DNA from: Caviibacterium pharyngocola
Lineage (GTDB): Bacteria > Pseudomonadota > Gammaproteobacteria > Enterobacterales > Pasteurellaceae
DNA length: 64,000 bases
Direction of reading: 5' to 3'
Assembly (NCBI RefSeq): GCF_002795405.1
Contig: NZ_PHGZ01000020.1
Location: 91,626 to 155,625 of the forward strand
Shown piece after piece: positions 7,131 to 14,773 of the stretch. The notes beneath the pieces were generated by a model. The model did not search any database, had not been told where the DNA came from, and saw only the letters and a list, made by a program, of their open reading frames with translations. Numbering within the stretch: the first letter of the stretch is position 1; the number at the start of each line of letters is the position of its first letter. Position numbers and translations under genes: made by a program.

Positions 7131-7973
7131 ATGAAACTTAAATCTCTACTTTTAACACTCGGATTAACGACCGCACTTTCTGCCCAAGCCTTTGATTATC
7201 AGCATATCCGCAATGCAACGGCAAAAATCAATTACGGTGGAACAACCTTTTTAGTTGATCCGTATTTGGCGGAAAAAGGGGCGTATGAAGGCTTTGCACA
7301 AACGCTCAACAGCGAAAAACGCAACCCGTTAATTTCAATGGCGCAATCAGCCGATGATGTGATCAAAGGCGTTGATGCGGTGATTGTTACTCACACCCAC
7401 GATGATCACTGGGATAAAGCGGCGCAAGAGTTACTGCCGAAACACTTGCCGATCTTCGTACAAAACGCAGGCGATGCGAAAATCATTCGTTCACAAGGCT
7501 TTACCGATGTGCGTGTGGTAGGCAAAAACACCGAATTCAACGGCGTGAAACTCAGCAAAACAGGCGGACAACACGGTACGGATCAGATGTATAGCGTACC
7601 GATGCTTGCCGAAGTATTGGGCGATGCAATGGGTGTGGTGTTCCAAGCAGATAAGGAAAAAACGCTCTATATCGTGGGCGATACTATTTGGAATGCCGAA
7701 GTGGATCAGGCACTTTCCGCCTACCAACCGCAAGTAATGGTAATGAACACAGGCGATGCGAAATTGGAAGGCATTGAAGGCGGTATCATTATGGGAACGA
7801 AAGACGTGGCAAAAGCCTATCAAGTTGCCCCGAAAGCCCAAATCATCACCGTGCATATGGACGCCGTTAATCACGGCTCGGTAACCAGCGATGAAATGCG
7901 TGAGTTTGTCAAAGCAAACAAAATGACTGATCGCGTGAGCGTGCCGAAAGAAGGGGAAGTGTTGAAGTATTAA
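7131..7973 (+). CDS. exported metallo-beta-lactamase-fold hydrolase
   Basis: The product has 280 residues. The signal peptide MKLKSLLLTLGLTTALSAQA is followed by an MBL-fold domain with the zinc motif HTHDDH (HxHxDH, residues 88-93), GGQHGTD near 144 and YIVGDTIWN near 183, as in UlaG-like MBL hydrolases. A C-terminal VHMDAVNHGSVT would give the last metal ligand. It is predicted to be periplasmic; the natural substrate is unknown. It is divergent from the GlxA-type regulator, which probably controls it. A Hin-type uptake signal lies in the signal-peptide codons (about 7170). Confidence 0.85.
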   Translation: MKLKSLLLTLGLTTALSAQAFDYQHIRNATAKINYGGTTFLVDPYLAEKGAYEGFAQTLNSEKRNPLISMAQSADDVIKGVDAVIVTHTHDDHWDKAAQELLPKHLPIFVQNAGDAKIIRSQGFTDVRVVGKNTEFNGVKLSKTGGQHGTDQMYSVPMLAEVLGDAMGVVFQADKEKTLYIVGDTIWNAEVDQALSAYQPQVMVMNTGDAKLEGIEGGIIMGTKDVAKAYQVAPKAQIITVHMDAVNHGSVTSDEMREFVKANKMTDRVSVPKEGEVLKY

Positions 7974-8065
7974 AATCGTTCGCTATGAGTAACACAGTAC
8001 GGCAGTGCTGAGTATTGGCATTTGCAAAATTTTTTAAAAATCCGACCACTTGAATAAGTTACAAC

Positions 8066-8094
8066 GAAAACTGCGACGCTACGTCGCAGTTTTC
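8066..8094. terminator. strong stem-loop terminator, repeated palindrome
   Basis: GAAAACTGCGAC and GTCGCAGTTTTC pair perfectly around the loop GCTAC, with A and T tracts on both sides, between the convergent metallo-hydrolase and nuclease genes. The same 11-base arms (AAAACTGCGAC/GTCGCAGTTTT) occur inside the nuclease coding sequence at 8795-8821. Confidence 0.75.
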
Positions 8095-8100
8095 ATTCCG

Positions 8101-9114
8101 TTATGATTTCTCTTTATTTAACTCATTTAACACCAATGTTTGCAATTCGTCTTTTGGTAGCAAGAGTTGATATTCCGCCACACCGATAGGCTTGGCGATA
8201 TCTTGTAAAGCGATTTCTACGTCTAAATGATCTTTATCCGCACACAGAATAATGCCGATTGACGGGTTTTCGTGGTCGCCTTTTTCTAACTTATCTAACA
8301 GTGTTAAATAGAAATTCATCTTTCCAACATATTCAGGCTTAAAACTGCCGATTTTAAGCTCAATCACCACCAAAGATTGCAACCCACGATGAAAGAAAAG
8401 CATATCCACAAAATACTCTTTTTGGTTATATTCCAAACGGTATTGATTGCCGATAAAGGAAAAGCTTTTGCCTAATTCCAGCACAAAAGTGCGGATCTTT
8501 TCTGTCAGCCTTTTTTCTAATTCTTGCTCTTTAAGCGGTTCAGTTACGCCCAAAAAGCCGAGATTATAGGAATTTTTAAATACTTCATTGGCGTATTCCG
8601 CACTGATTTGTGGCAAGGTTTCAGCAAAATTATGCGTAGCGATTTGATTTTGAACGTGGCGATAGGTATCCATTTTGATAGCGTTGAGTAATAACGCTCT
8701 TGACCAATTCTTATTGATAGTTTCATTAGCATAAAATTCAACCATCTTTAAACTTTCAACTTTATTCAAAAGCAGTAAATTATGTCCCCACGGCAAAACT
8801 GCGACAGCTTGTCGCAGTTTTTCATCTGCCTGATAATAACGCTCATAAAAGCGCTTCATATCCCATAAATTGCGTGGTGAAAGCCCCATATCAGGGAATT
8901 CTTTTTTCAGGTCGATAGAGAGTTGCTTTACCACTGCACTGCCATAACCTTCCGATAGTTGTTTTTCAAACAACAACTTGCCTAACACCCAATACACTGA
9001 AGTCACTGCGCTGTTGATCTGTTTGGCGACTTGGGTTCTGGTGGTGTGAATGTGTGAAATAGCTTGATGTAAAATTTCGTTATATTCTGTTGGATTGATA
9101 AGTTCCGTTTTCAT
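8101..9114 (-). CDS. YhcG-type PDDEXK nuclease (DUF1016)
   Basis: This 337-residue protein has an N-terminal DUF1016 region (ISHIHTTRTQVAKQINSAVT, YWVLGKLLFEKQ, LSPRNLWDMKRFY, VLPWGHNLLLLNKV) and a C-terminal PDDEXK nuclease-like domain. The candidate metal residues are D of YFVDMLFFH and ELK in LVVIELKIGSFKPEYVGK. Family members are common orphan genes near restriction-modification or mobile elements and are annotated as DNA nucleases. No methyltransferase or restriction partner is nearby. A 27-base palindrome lies within the codons for EKLRQAVAVL. Confidence 0.88.
   Translation of the reverse strand: MKTELINPTEYNEILHQAISHIHTTRTQVAKQINSAVTSVYWVLGKLLFEKQLSEGYGSAVVKQLSIDLKKEFPDMGLSPRNLWDMKRFYERYYQADEKLRQAVAVLPWGHNLLLLNKVESLKMVEFYANETINKNWSRALLLNAIKMDTYRHVQNQIATHNFAETLPQISAEYANEVFKNSYNLGFLGVTEPLKEQELEKRLTEKIRTFVLELGKSFSFIGNQYRLEYNQKEYFVDMLFFHRGLQSLVVIELKIGSFKPEYVGKMNFYLTLLDKLEKGDHENPSIGIILCADKDHLDVEIALQDIAKPIGVAEYQLLLPKDELQTLVLNELNKEKS
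8795..8821. repeat. palindrome within the DUF1016 coding sequence
   Basis: AAAACTGCGAC-AGCTT-GTCGCAGTTTT is a perfect 11-base-arm inverted repeat lying in frame inside the nuclease gene. The arms are identical to those of the terminator at 8066-8094, only the 5-base loop differs. Confidence 0.7.
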
Positions 9115-9180
9115 TGCTTGTTCCTTGGTTCAAATTAAGTGGATTTATTATTTCCAATGTTTTTGAACTGACAACCAGCA

Positions 9181-9219
9181 ATAACGATTTTTGCGATCAG
9201 CATCGAAAAAATAACATTT
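9181..9219 (-). repeat. 39-bp repeat, copy 2
   Basis: The reverse complement matches 202-240 with one mismatch and again encodes YFFDADRKNRY; here the frame then reads CWLSVQKHWK-stop. It lies in the 237-base gap between the nuclease start (9114) and the exporter gene (9352), where I see no complete gene. Confidence 0.7.
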
Positions 9220-9351
9220 AAGCGTTGAGATCTTGCCATTTTTTCATTTTAAGCTCTTTTTTGACGATATATTCATAAAATCAGCCGATTTTCTGCTAAC
9301 ATCTATCCAGATTCAGCACATAAAATACCAATCAGTTATTAAGGGGTATTT

Positions 9352-10503
9352 ATGTCAAACCAAAAAATCTATCAGTATCTAATGGCGTTCGGGCATTTTT
9401 GTTCGGATATCAATCAAACCGCATTAACGGCGTTATTGCCCTTTTTAATTGCTATTCATCATTATGATTACACCACAGCAGCGATGTTGGTTTTGGTTGC
9501 CAATATGGTCAGCTCGGTGGTGCAGCCGCTGTTTGGGCATTTGGCGGATAAGTTTAATTGGGTGTGGATTGTGCCGGTGGGGTTGTTATTGGCTGGCGGT
9601 GGCATTGCGGCAACGGGTTACACATCTGATTTTTGGCAACTCTGTTTAGCCGTGATGATAAGCGGTATCGGCATTGCGATGTTTCATCCGCAAGCGGCGA
9701 AATTAGTCAATCTTGCATCAGGCTTGCATAATCGTGGCACGGCATTAAGTATCTTCGCTTTTGGTGGTAGTACGGGGGCGGCAATGGGTCCGATTTTAAT
9801 TACTGCATCAATCGCTTTATTCGGTGTGCAAGGTACGCTCACGTTTTTGCTGATTGAACTGCTCGCTTGTTTGATGATTGGGCGTTATTACCGTGCATTG
9901 ACCGAATTAAACGGCGGTTCAATAAAAGCGAAACAAGCAAATGCACAGGCAACACAACAAGATCAATGGGGCGCATTTTCCGTGTTGTGTGTGGTAATGT
10001 TCGGGCGTTCGATTATCTATTACGGGCTGAACACTTTTTTGGCACTTTATTGGATCAACGTTCTCGGCACAACTGAAACGGTAGGCAATACCATGCTCAG
10101 CATTTATTACACCATCGGCGCAATTTGCACCTTATTCGGCGGAAAATTGGCGGATAAATTCGGTGCGCGCAATGTGTTGAAGTGTGGTTTTGCCGTGTTG
10201 TTTCCGAGTATTGCCTTGCTTGCGATGACAGGAAACGAACTTTTCGCCTCCGCACTTTTATTGCCAATGGGGGCGGCAATTCATATTGTGTACAGCCCGA
10301 CCGTGGTATTAGGGCAACAATATTTGCCGAACCGTATCGGTTTTGCATCAGGCATCACGCTTGGGCTTGCCATCAGTATCGGCGGGATTACTGCCCCAAT
10401 ACTTGGAAAAATCGCCGATATTTACGGATTAACTACCGCACTTTATAGCGTGGCACTTGTGCCACTTGTTGGAGCATTCTTATTAGCGAAACCGAAAGAT
10501 TAA
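9352..10503 (+). CDS. MFS exporter, fosmidomycin-resistance (Fsr)-like
   Basis: This 383-residue major facilitator protein has about 12 hydrophobic segments. MAFGHFCSDINQTALTALLPF at the N-terminus, GHLADKF in the first cytoplasmic loop and GMAMFHP-like GIAMFHPQAAKLV resemble Fsr. The family exports small compounds using the proton gradient; substrate here is unproven. It begins after TAAGGGGTATTT and ends immediately before an Apl-type uptake signal (10505-10513). No regulator is fused or adjacent. Confidence 0.82.
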   Translation: MSNQKIYQYLMAFGHFCSDINQTALTALLPFLIAIHHYDYTTAAMLVLVANMVSSVVQPLFGHLADKFNWVWIVPVGLLLAGGGIAATGYTSDFWQLCLAVMISGIGIAMFHPQAAKLVNLASGLHNRGTALSIFAFGGSTGAAMGPILITASIALFGVQGTLTFLLIELLACLMIGRYYRALTELNGGSIKAKQANAQATQQDQWGAFSVLCVVMFGRSIIYYGLNTFLALYWINVLGTTETVGNTMLSIYYTIGAICTLFGGKLADKFGARNVLKCGFAVLFPSIALLAMTGNELFASALLLPMGAAIHIVYSPTVVLGQQYLPNRIGFASGITLGLAISIGGITAPILGKIADIYGLTTALYSVALVPLVGAFLLAKPKD

Positions 10504-10504
10504 A

Positions 10505-10545
10505 ACAAGCGGTGAGATTTTTTGGAAAATTTGCGATCTCGAGCG
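10505..10545 (+). other. Apl-type uptake signal, extended
   Basis: ACAAGCGGT is followed by GAGATTTTTTGGAAAATTTGC, resembling the AT-rich tail of the uptake signal used by the Actinobacillus pleuropneumoniae subclade. It is one of five exact cores in the first 12 kb (also 3606, 4962, 6345, 11664). Confidence 0.6.
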
Positions 10546-10576
10546 AAAAATTGAGATAAAACACTTGTTGCTTTTA

Positions 10577-10693
10577 TCCGACAGCGACTAAAGTCGCAAT
10601 CGGTTAATCATAAGTCGGTAGTTTTGCTATCTCAAAAAGAGCGACAAAGTCGCTCACTTATGATTAACCTAGTACGGCTTTGCCGTGCTAGGA
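10577..10693. repeat. REP-like pair (BIME/MITE) next to the transposase
   Basis: It contains TCCGACAGCGACTAAAGTCG, then GGTTAATCATAAG, a spacer, GAGCGACAAAGTCGCTC with CTTATGATTAACC in the opposite orientation, then TACGGCTTTGCCGT. So two REP units face each other. The right part repeats the segment at 646-724. Confidence 0.78.
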
Positions 10694-10705
10694 AAAAGAC
10701 GTTTA

Positions 10706-10761
10706 TCCGACAGCGACTAAAGTCGCAATCGGTTAATCATAAGTCAGTCGCTTTGCGACTG
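10706..10761 (+). repeat. left terminal inverted repeat of IS200/RAYT-like element
   Basis: TCCGACAGCGACTAAAGTCG continues with CAATCGGTTAATCATAAGTCAG and a small palindrome GTCGCTTTGCGAC. About 40 bases match, inverted, the right end at 11241-11296. It ends 15 bases before the transposase start. Confidence 0.78.
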
Positions 10762-10776
10762 TAACGGCAGGTGAAA

Positions 10777-11232
10777 ATGAGTTATACAAGATTGCTTTAT
10801 CATATTGTTTTTAGAACGAAAAATGGCAAGCCTGCAATTACCGTAGAACACGAGAAGATTTTATATACTTATATTTGGAAATTTATTCAAGAGCGAAATT
10901 CGGTTTTATATCGTGTGAACGGAATGCCTGATCATATTCATATTTTTACGGCATTACACTCTGATATTGCCGTTGCTGATTTTGTCAGAGAGCTGAAAAA
11001 TGCGACACATTTGCTATTAGAAAAACATCACGCCGAATTTCCGCAATTTTATGCGTGGTCTAAAGGCTATTGTGCGATCAGCTATTCGGATAAAGAACGT
11101 GAAAAAATCGTTAATTACATCAAAAATAAAAAAGAGCATCATCAATACACTAGCTTTCTTGAAGAAACAAAATATCTTTTAAATGAAGCTGGGATTGAAT
11201 ACGATGAACGTTATTTTGATCGAAATATTTAG
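10777..11232 (+). CDS. tnpA: HUH Y1 transposase (IS200/IS605 or RAYT-like)
   Basis: This 151-residue protein carries the HUH motif HIH at residues 53-55 (NGMPDHIHIF) and a candidate nucleophile Tyr114 in VNYIKNKKEHH, the layout of single-tyrosine transposases that move single-stranded DNA. The C-terminal FLEE-LLNEAGIEYDERYFD matches a branch of this family that usually lacks TnpB. The ATG at 10777 is chosen because AGGTG sits just before it; GTG at 10771 has no ribosome site. The gene appears intact. Confidence 0.88.
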   Translation: MSYTRLLYHIVFRTKNGKPAITVEHEKILYTYIWKFIQERNSVLYRVNGMPDHIHIFTALHSDIAVADFVRELKNATHLLLEKHHAEFPQFYAWSKGYCAISYSDKEREKIVNYIKNKKEHHQYTSFLEETKYLLNEAGIEYDERYFDRNI

Positions 11233-11240
11233 ATATATTA

Positions 11241-11296
11241 TCAGCCACAACGTGGCTGACTTATGATTAACCGATTGCGACTTTGTCGCTGTCGGA
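11241..11296 (-). repeat. right terminal inverted repeat of IS200/RAYT-like element
   Basis: TCAGCCACAACGTGGCTGA is followed by CTTATGATTAACCGATTGCG and ACTTTGTCGCTGTCGGA. Read inverted it matches the left end with one mismatch over about 39 bases. It ends 20 bases before the ogt start codon. Confidence 0.78.
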
Positions 11297-11316
11297 GCAA
11301 GCTTAAGGAAAATAAT

Positions 11317-11850
11317 ATGCACTACACCAGTTTCTATCAATCGCCTGTTGGCGAAATATTACTTGCCAGTGATGATGTCGGCGTGGTTGGTATTTGGTTT
11401 AAAGGCGAAAAGTATTATGCCTACTGTCTTGATAAAGAATATGAACCGAAGGAAACGCAAAGCATCCGAGAAATGAAGCGTTGGCTTGATGTTTATTTTC
11501 AAGGCAAACAACCTGATTTTGAACCGCCTATTCATATGATCGGCACGGCATTTCAACAAGAAGTTTGGCATATCCTGCGTGAAATTCCCTACGGAACGAC
11601 AACCACTTATAAAGAAATCGCCCGAAAAATCGCCCAAAGCAAAGGCATTGAAAGTATGTCGGCACAAGCGGTCGGTACGGCAGTGGGCAAAAACAATCTT
11701 AATTTGATTGTGCCTTGTCATAGAGTGGTTGCGTCTAATAATAGCCTTGCAGGATATGCTGGCGGTATCGACAAGAAAATTACCTTTCTAAAATTAGAAG
11801 GGGCTTTTAAAGATGAATATTTTGTACCGAAACACAGTACAGCACCCTAA
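11317..11850 (+). CDS. ogt: methylated-DNA--protein-cysteine methyltransferase
   Basis: This 177-residue protein removes O6-alkyl groups from guanine by transfer to its own cysteine. It has FQQEVWHILREIPYGTTTTY (helix-turn-helix and Tyr finger region) and the active-site IVPCHRVV with Cys134. The ATG at 11317 is preceded by AAGGAAAATAAT; a longer frame from 11263 runs through the REP-like repeat and is rejected. The element's right end lies 20 bases upstream, so the native promoter may have been displaced. An Apl-type uptake signal core lies within the gene at 11664-11672. Confidence 0.9.
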   Translation: MHYTSFYQSPVGEILLASDDVGVVGIWFKGEKYYAYCLDKEYEPKETQSIREMKRWLDVYFQGKQPDFEPPIHMIGTAFQQEVWHILREIPYGTTTTYKEIARKIAQSKGIESMSAQAVGTAVGKNNLNLIVPCHRVVASNNSLAGYAGGIDKKITFLKLEGAFKDEYFVPKHSTAP

Positions 11851-11928
11851 GTGAAATTTTGAATATTGACGAGATATTGCTAATATTGTTGGATAAATCG
11901 ATATTTAACCGACAATATTGGCAATAAA

Positions 11929-12840
11929 ATGCAAAACAACGACTATTTAAACTTTACCAATCTTAATGCTCACACCGATTTCCCCTATCTGGTATTAGAT
12001 GAAAAAATGACGGTTGCCGTACCCGAGCAAATATGCTTTCATATTATGCACTGGCACGATGATTTTCAATTTACTTACATTGAAAAAGGGGAAATCGAAT
12101 GTGTAACGCTGGAACAACGTTATCACTTGAAGGCAGGTGATACGGTGTTTATCAACGAAAATATCTTGCACCAAATTGTGCCGACCGAAAACGCCTGCTA
12201 CAAAACTTTCCGTTTTCCACGCCAGTTAGTCAGTTTTTATTTAGGTAGCCCTGCAAGCCGTGAAGTTAATCGCATTGCAGGAAACGAGCATTTACCGCTT
12301 TATGCCTTTACCGCTCAAACCGCAGGACATCAAGCGATTACCGCATTATTGCAAGAGCTGATTGCACTAGAAAATCAACCTATTCCCTTTTATGAATATG
12401 CCGTATTAAGTACCTTATCTCGCTTATGGTTGGCATTATTGCAACACACCCAATCTGTTCAGCCAACCGCCGAAATCCCCAAAAACAAACCAGCCCAACG
12501 AATGCGACAATTTTTGCACTATATCGAACGCCATTATGCCGAAGAGATTTCATTAGACAGCTTGGCACAGAGTGCACACGTCAGCAAATCCGAATGTTTA
12601 CGCTGTTTCCAAAATACAATGAACACTACACCTTACCAATATTTAATGGAATTTCGCCTTGCCAAAGCACAACAGTTACTTTTGGAAAGCAGTTTATCTG
12701 TGGGGGATATTGCCGAACAAACGGGTTTTAATCAACAAAGTTACTTTGGTAAATGTTTTAGGCAGAAAACCGGATTGTCGCCGAGTGAATATCGCCAAAA
12801 GTATAGAAAATATTGCTTACCGGCGATGACATTGGTGTGA
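11929..12840 (+). CDS. AraC-family transcriptional regulator
   Basis: The protein has 303 residues. The N-terminal half is a cupin-like sensor (FHIMHWHDDFQFTYIEKGEI, LKAGDTVFINENILHQIVP), and the C-terminal 100 residues are two helix-turn-helix units (ISLDSLAQSAHVSKSECLRC and LSVGDIAEQTGFNQQSYFGK). The effector and target are unknown. It may read the state of neighbouring ogt or the Fsr-like exporter, but spacing gives no operon evidence. The ATG at 11929 follows CAATAAA and fits family length. Confidence 0.85.
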   Translation: MQNNDYLNFTNLNAHTDFPYLVLDEKMTVAVPEQICFHIMHWHDDFQFTYIEKGEIECVTLEQRYHLKAGDTVFINENILHQIVPTENACYKTFRFPRQLVSFYLGSPASREVNRIAGNEHLPLYAFTAQTAGHQAITALLQELIALENQPIPFYEYAVLSTLSRLWLALLQHTQSVQPTAEIPKNKPAQRMRQFLHYIERHYAEEISLDSLAQSAHVSKSECLRCFQNTMNTTPYQYLMEFRLAKAQQLLLESSLSVGDIAEQTGFNQQSYFGKCFRQKTGLSPSEYRQKYRKYCLPAMTLV

Positions 12841-12849
12841 AATAAAACA

Positions 12850-12907
12850 AAAAAACACCGCACTTTTTCTATCATTCTAAGAATCAAATGAAAGTGCGGT
12901 GTTTTTT
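12850..12907. terminator. bidirectional terminator from an inverted uptake-signal pair
   Basis: AAAAAACACCGCACTTT (12850-12866) and AAAGTGCGGTGTTTTTT (12891-12907) are perfectly complementary and contain the Hin-type signal in both orientations. It separates the convergent araC-type gene and lysA. Confidence 0.88.
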
Positions 12908-12924
12908 ATTTACTTTTCAGCAAG

Positions 12925-14175
12925 CTAAGGCAATACCGATTCCAAGCGCCATAAGTCGGCGAAGCTTTCGCGGCGTTTGATTAAATGTGCTTGATCGCCA
13001 TCCACCATAATTTCAATGGCGCGCGGGCGTGAATTGTAGGTGGAAGCCATACTTGCGCCGTATGCGCCGGCGGAACGTTGGGCGATAAAATCCCCTTGGG
13101 CGATCGCCAGTTCGCGTTGTTTACCTAAGAAATCCGAGGTTTCGCAAATCGGGCCGACCACATCATAAACGCGTTTTTCACGCGCTAAAGTGCGGTCAAC
13201 TTCTATGATGTTCATATAGGCTTGATATAACGCCGGACGGATCATATCGTTCATTCCGGCATCCACAATGGCGAAATTAAGCGCTTCGTTGCTTTTTAAA
13301 TATTCCACTTTCGTGACTAAAATGCCGGCATTTGCGGTGATGGCGCGACCCGGTTCGAGCAAAATTTCCAGTTCCGTATAATCTTTTAATTTTGCCAACA
13401 ACGCCGCGGCATATTCCGTCGGATGCGGCGCGTTTTCATCGGTGTAAGTGACACCCAAGCCGCCGCCGAGATCCAAATGTTTGATGTTAATTCCGTCTTG
13501 TTTAAGCTGCTCCATTAATACGATTAAACGATCGGTAGCATCTAAAAACGGTTGTAATTCGGTTAATTGCGAGCCGATATGACAATCCATTCCGGTAACG
13601 ACGATATGTGGCAATTCGGCGGCGATACGATACACTTCGCGCGCTTCATCTACGCTGACGCCGAATTTATTTTGTTTCAAACCGGTGGAAATGTAAGGGT
13701 GCGTATGCGCATCCACGTCGGGATTGACGCGTAACGAAATCGGTGCGATTTTGCCCATTTCGCCCGCCACTTCGTTAATGCGATACAATTCCGCCGGACT
13801 TTCCACATTAAAACAGCGAATGCCGACGTCCAACGCGCGGCGAATTTCTTGCACCGATTTCGCCACGCCGGAAAACACAACTTTGCTCGCGTCGCCGCCG
13901 GCGGCTAATACACGTTCCAATTCGCCTTGCGACACAATATCAAAGCCCGAACCGAGTTTCGCCATAATATTTAAAATCGCAATATTGGGATTGGATTTCA
14001 CCGCAAAGCAAATTAAATGCGGATGTTGACCCAGCGCATCATCAAAAGCGTGCCAGTGGCGCTCAAGGGTGGCGCGGGAATAAATATAAGCGGGTGTGCC
14101 GAATTGTTCGGCAAGGCGGCGAACCGAAACGGATTCCGCCATTAATTGATTATCTTGATAGTGGAAAAAATCCAT
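12925..14175 (-). CDS. lysA: diaminopimelate decarboxylase
   Basis: This 416-residue enzyme decarboxylates meso-diaminopimelate to lysine, the last step of lysine synthesis. It is a fold-type III PLP enzyme: the PLP lysine is Lys60 in ICFAVKSNPN, the phosphate-binding region includes LDLGGGLGVTY, and the second-subunit motif is GPICETSDFLG. HIGSQ and LEPGR are also present. It starts 15 bases after lptM on the same strand, so the two are co-transcribed. The Gly/Pro-rich length is normal. Confidence 0.96.
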   Translation of the reverse strand: MDFFHYQDNQLMAESVSVRRLAEQFGTPAYIYSRATLERHWHAFDDALGQHPHLICFAVKSNPNIAILNIMAKLGSGFDIVSQGELERVLAAGGDASKVVFSGVAKSVQEIRRALDVGIRCFNVESPAELYRINEVAGEMGKIAPISLRVNPDVDAHTHPYISTGLKQNKFGVSVDEAREVYRIAAELPHIVVTGMDCHIGSQLTELQPFLDATDRLIVLMEQLKQDGINIKHLDLGGGLGVTYTDENAPHPTEYAAALLAKLKDYTELEILLEPGRAITANAGILVTKVEYLKSNEALNFAIVDAGMNDMIRPALYQAYMNIIEVDRTLAREKRVYDVVGPICETSDFLGKQRELAIAQGDFIAQRSAGAYGASMASTYNSRPRAIEIMVDGDQAHLIKRRESFADLWRLESVLP

Positions 14176-14190
14176 AAATTACCTTACCGT

Positions 14191-14307
14191 TTATTGTTGT
14201 GTTTGCGAGGTTTGTTTTTCCGGAAAATACAGCGGACCTTTTACGCCGCAACCGACTGTAGAAAGCGTTACGACGCCGAGTATAAAAATAGCAATCAGTT
14301 TTTTCAT
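14191..14307 (-). CDS. lptM: LptM (YifL) small lipoprotein
   Basis: A 38-residue frame reads MKKLIAIFILGVVTLSTVGC followed by GVKGPLYFPEK. The lipobox TVGC puts the lipidated cysteine at residue 20, leaving a short tail. The motif CGxKGPLYFP identifies LptM, an outer-membrane lipoprotein that in E. coli assists LptD maturation. It precedes lysA by 15 bases and is divergent from cyaY. The gene is easily missed because of its length. Confidence 0.88.
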   Translation of the reverse strand: MKKLIAIFILGVVTLSTVGCGVKGPLYFPEKQTSQTQQ

Positions 14308-14464
14308 CAAATATCTACCTTATGGTTGAAACATTATTTTTTACCTTCTGAATTAAGATGATATTTTTTACCATTAAATCGCGCTTTGCGCTATCACAAT
14401 CTGGCGAAAAAGCGCGAAAATCTCTATAATCTCGGTTTATTCTTTTATTATTCGGGAAAGTTTT

Positions 14465-14773
14465 ATGAACGTAGCGGAATTTCATCAAAATATCGAGCAA
14501 ATCTGGTTAAGCATCGAAGAACAATTAGAACAACAGGATTGTGATGTGGATTGCGACACGCAAGGTTCGGTGTTCACCATCACCTTCGCCGATCGCAGTC
14601 AAGTCGTGGTAAACAAGCAAGAACCTTTGCTGGAACTCTGGCTTGCCGGTAAAAACGGCGGCTTTCATTTCGCCTTTAAAAATCAACAATGGGTGACTTC
14701 CGACGGTAAATTATTTTGGCAATGCTTGGAAGAAGCCTGCCGTGCGCACGGAGAAACGGTGAGCTTCGCGTAA
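14465..14773 (+). CDS. cyaY: frataxin-like iron-sulfur assembly protein CyaY
   Basis: This 102-residue protein matches bacterial frataxin: an acidic first helix (EFHQNIEQIWLSIEEQLEQQ, DCDVDCD) for iron binding, a beta-sheet core with QVVVNKQEPLLELWLAGKNG and the end FWQCLEEACRAHGETVSF. CyaY modulates IscS activity in iron-sulfur cluster assembly. recQ starts immediately after its stop codon (TAA at 14771-14773, ATG at 14774), so the two are translationally linked. Confidence 0.95.
   Translation: MNVAEFHQNIEQIWLSIEEQLEQQDCDVDCDTQGSVFTITFADRSQVVVNKQEPLLELWLAGKNGGFHFAFKNQQWVTSDGKLFWQCLEEACRAHGETVSFA

Larger units (their letters stand above)
10706..11296 (+). mobile_element. IS200/IS605-group element or RAYT unit, no TnpB
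   Basis: One Y1-transposase gene is bracketed by inverted copies of a palindromic sequence (10706-10761 and 11241-11296). There is no tnpB. IS200/IS605 members use subterminal hairpins and RAYTs are flanked by inverted REP units; the extra solo copies of the palindrome in this window fit the latter behaviour. The exact cleavage sites cannot be fixed by eye. Confidence 0.72.

Noticed and set aside
11263..11316. Earlier start of ogt at 11263
   Set aside because: The extra 18 codons come from the REP-like repeat and the ATG at 11317 has a good ribosome site.
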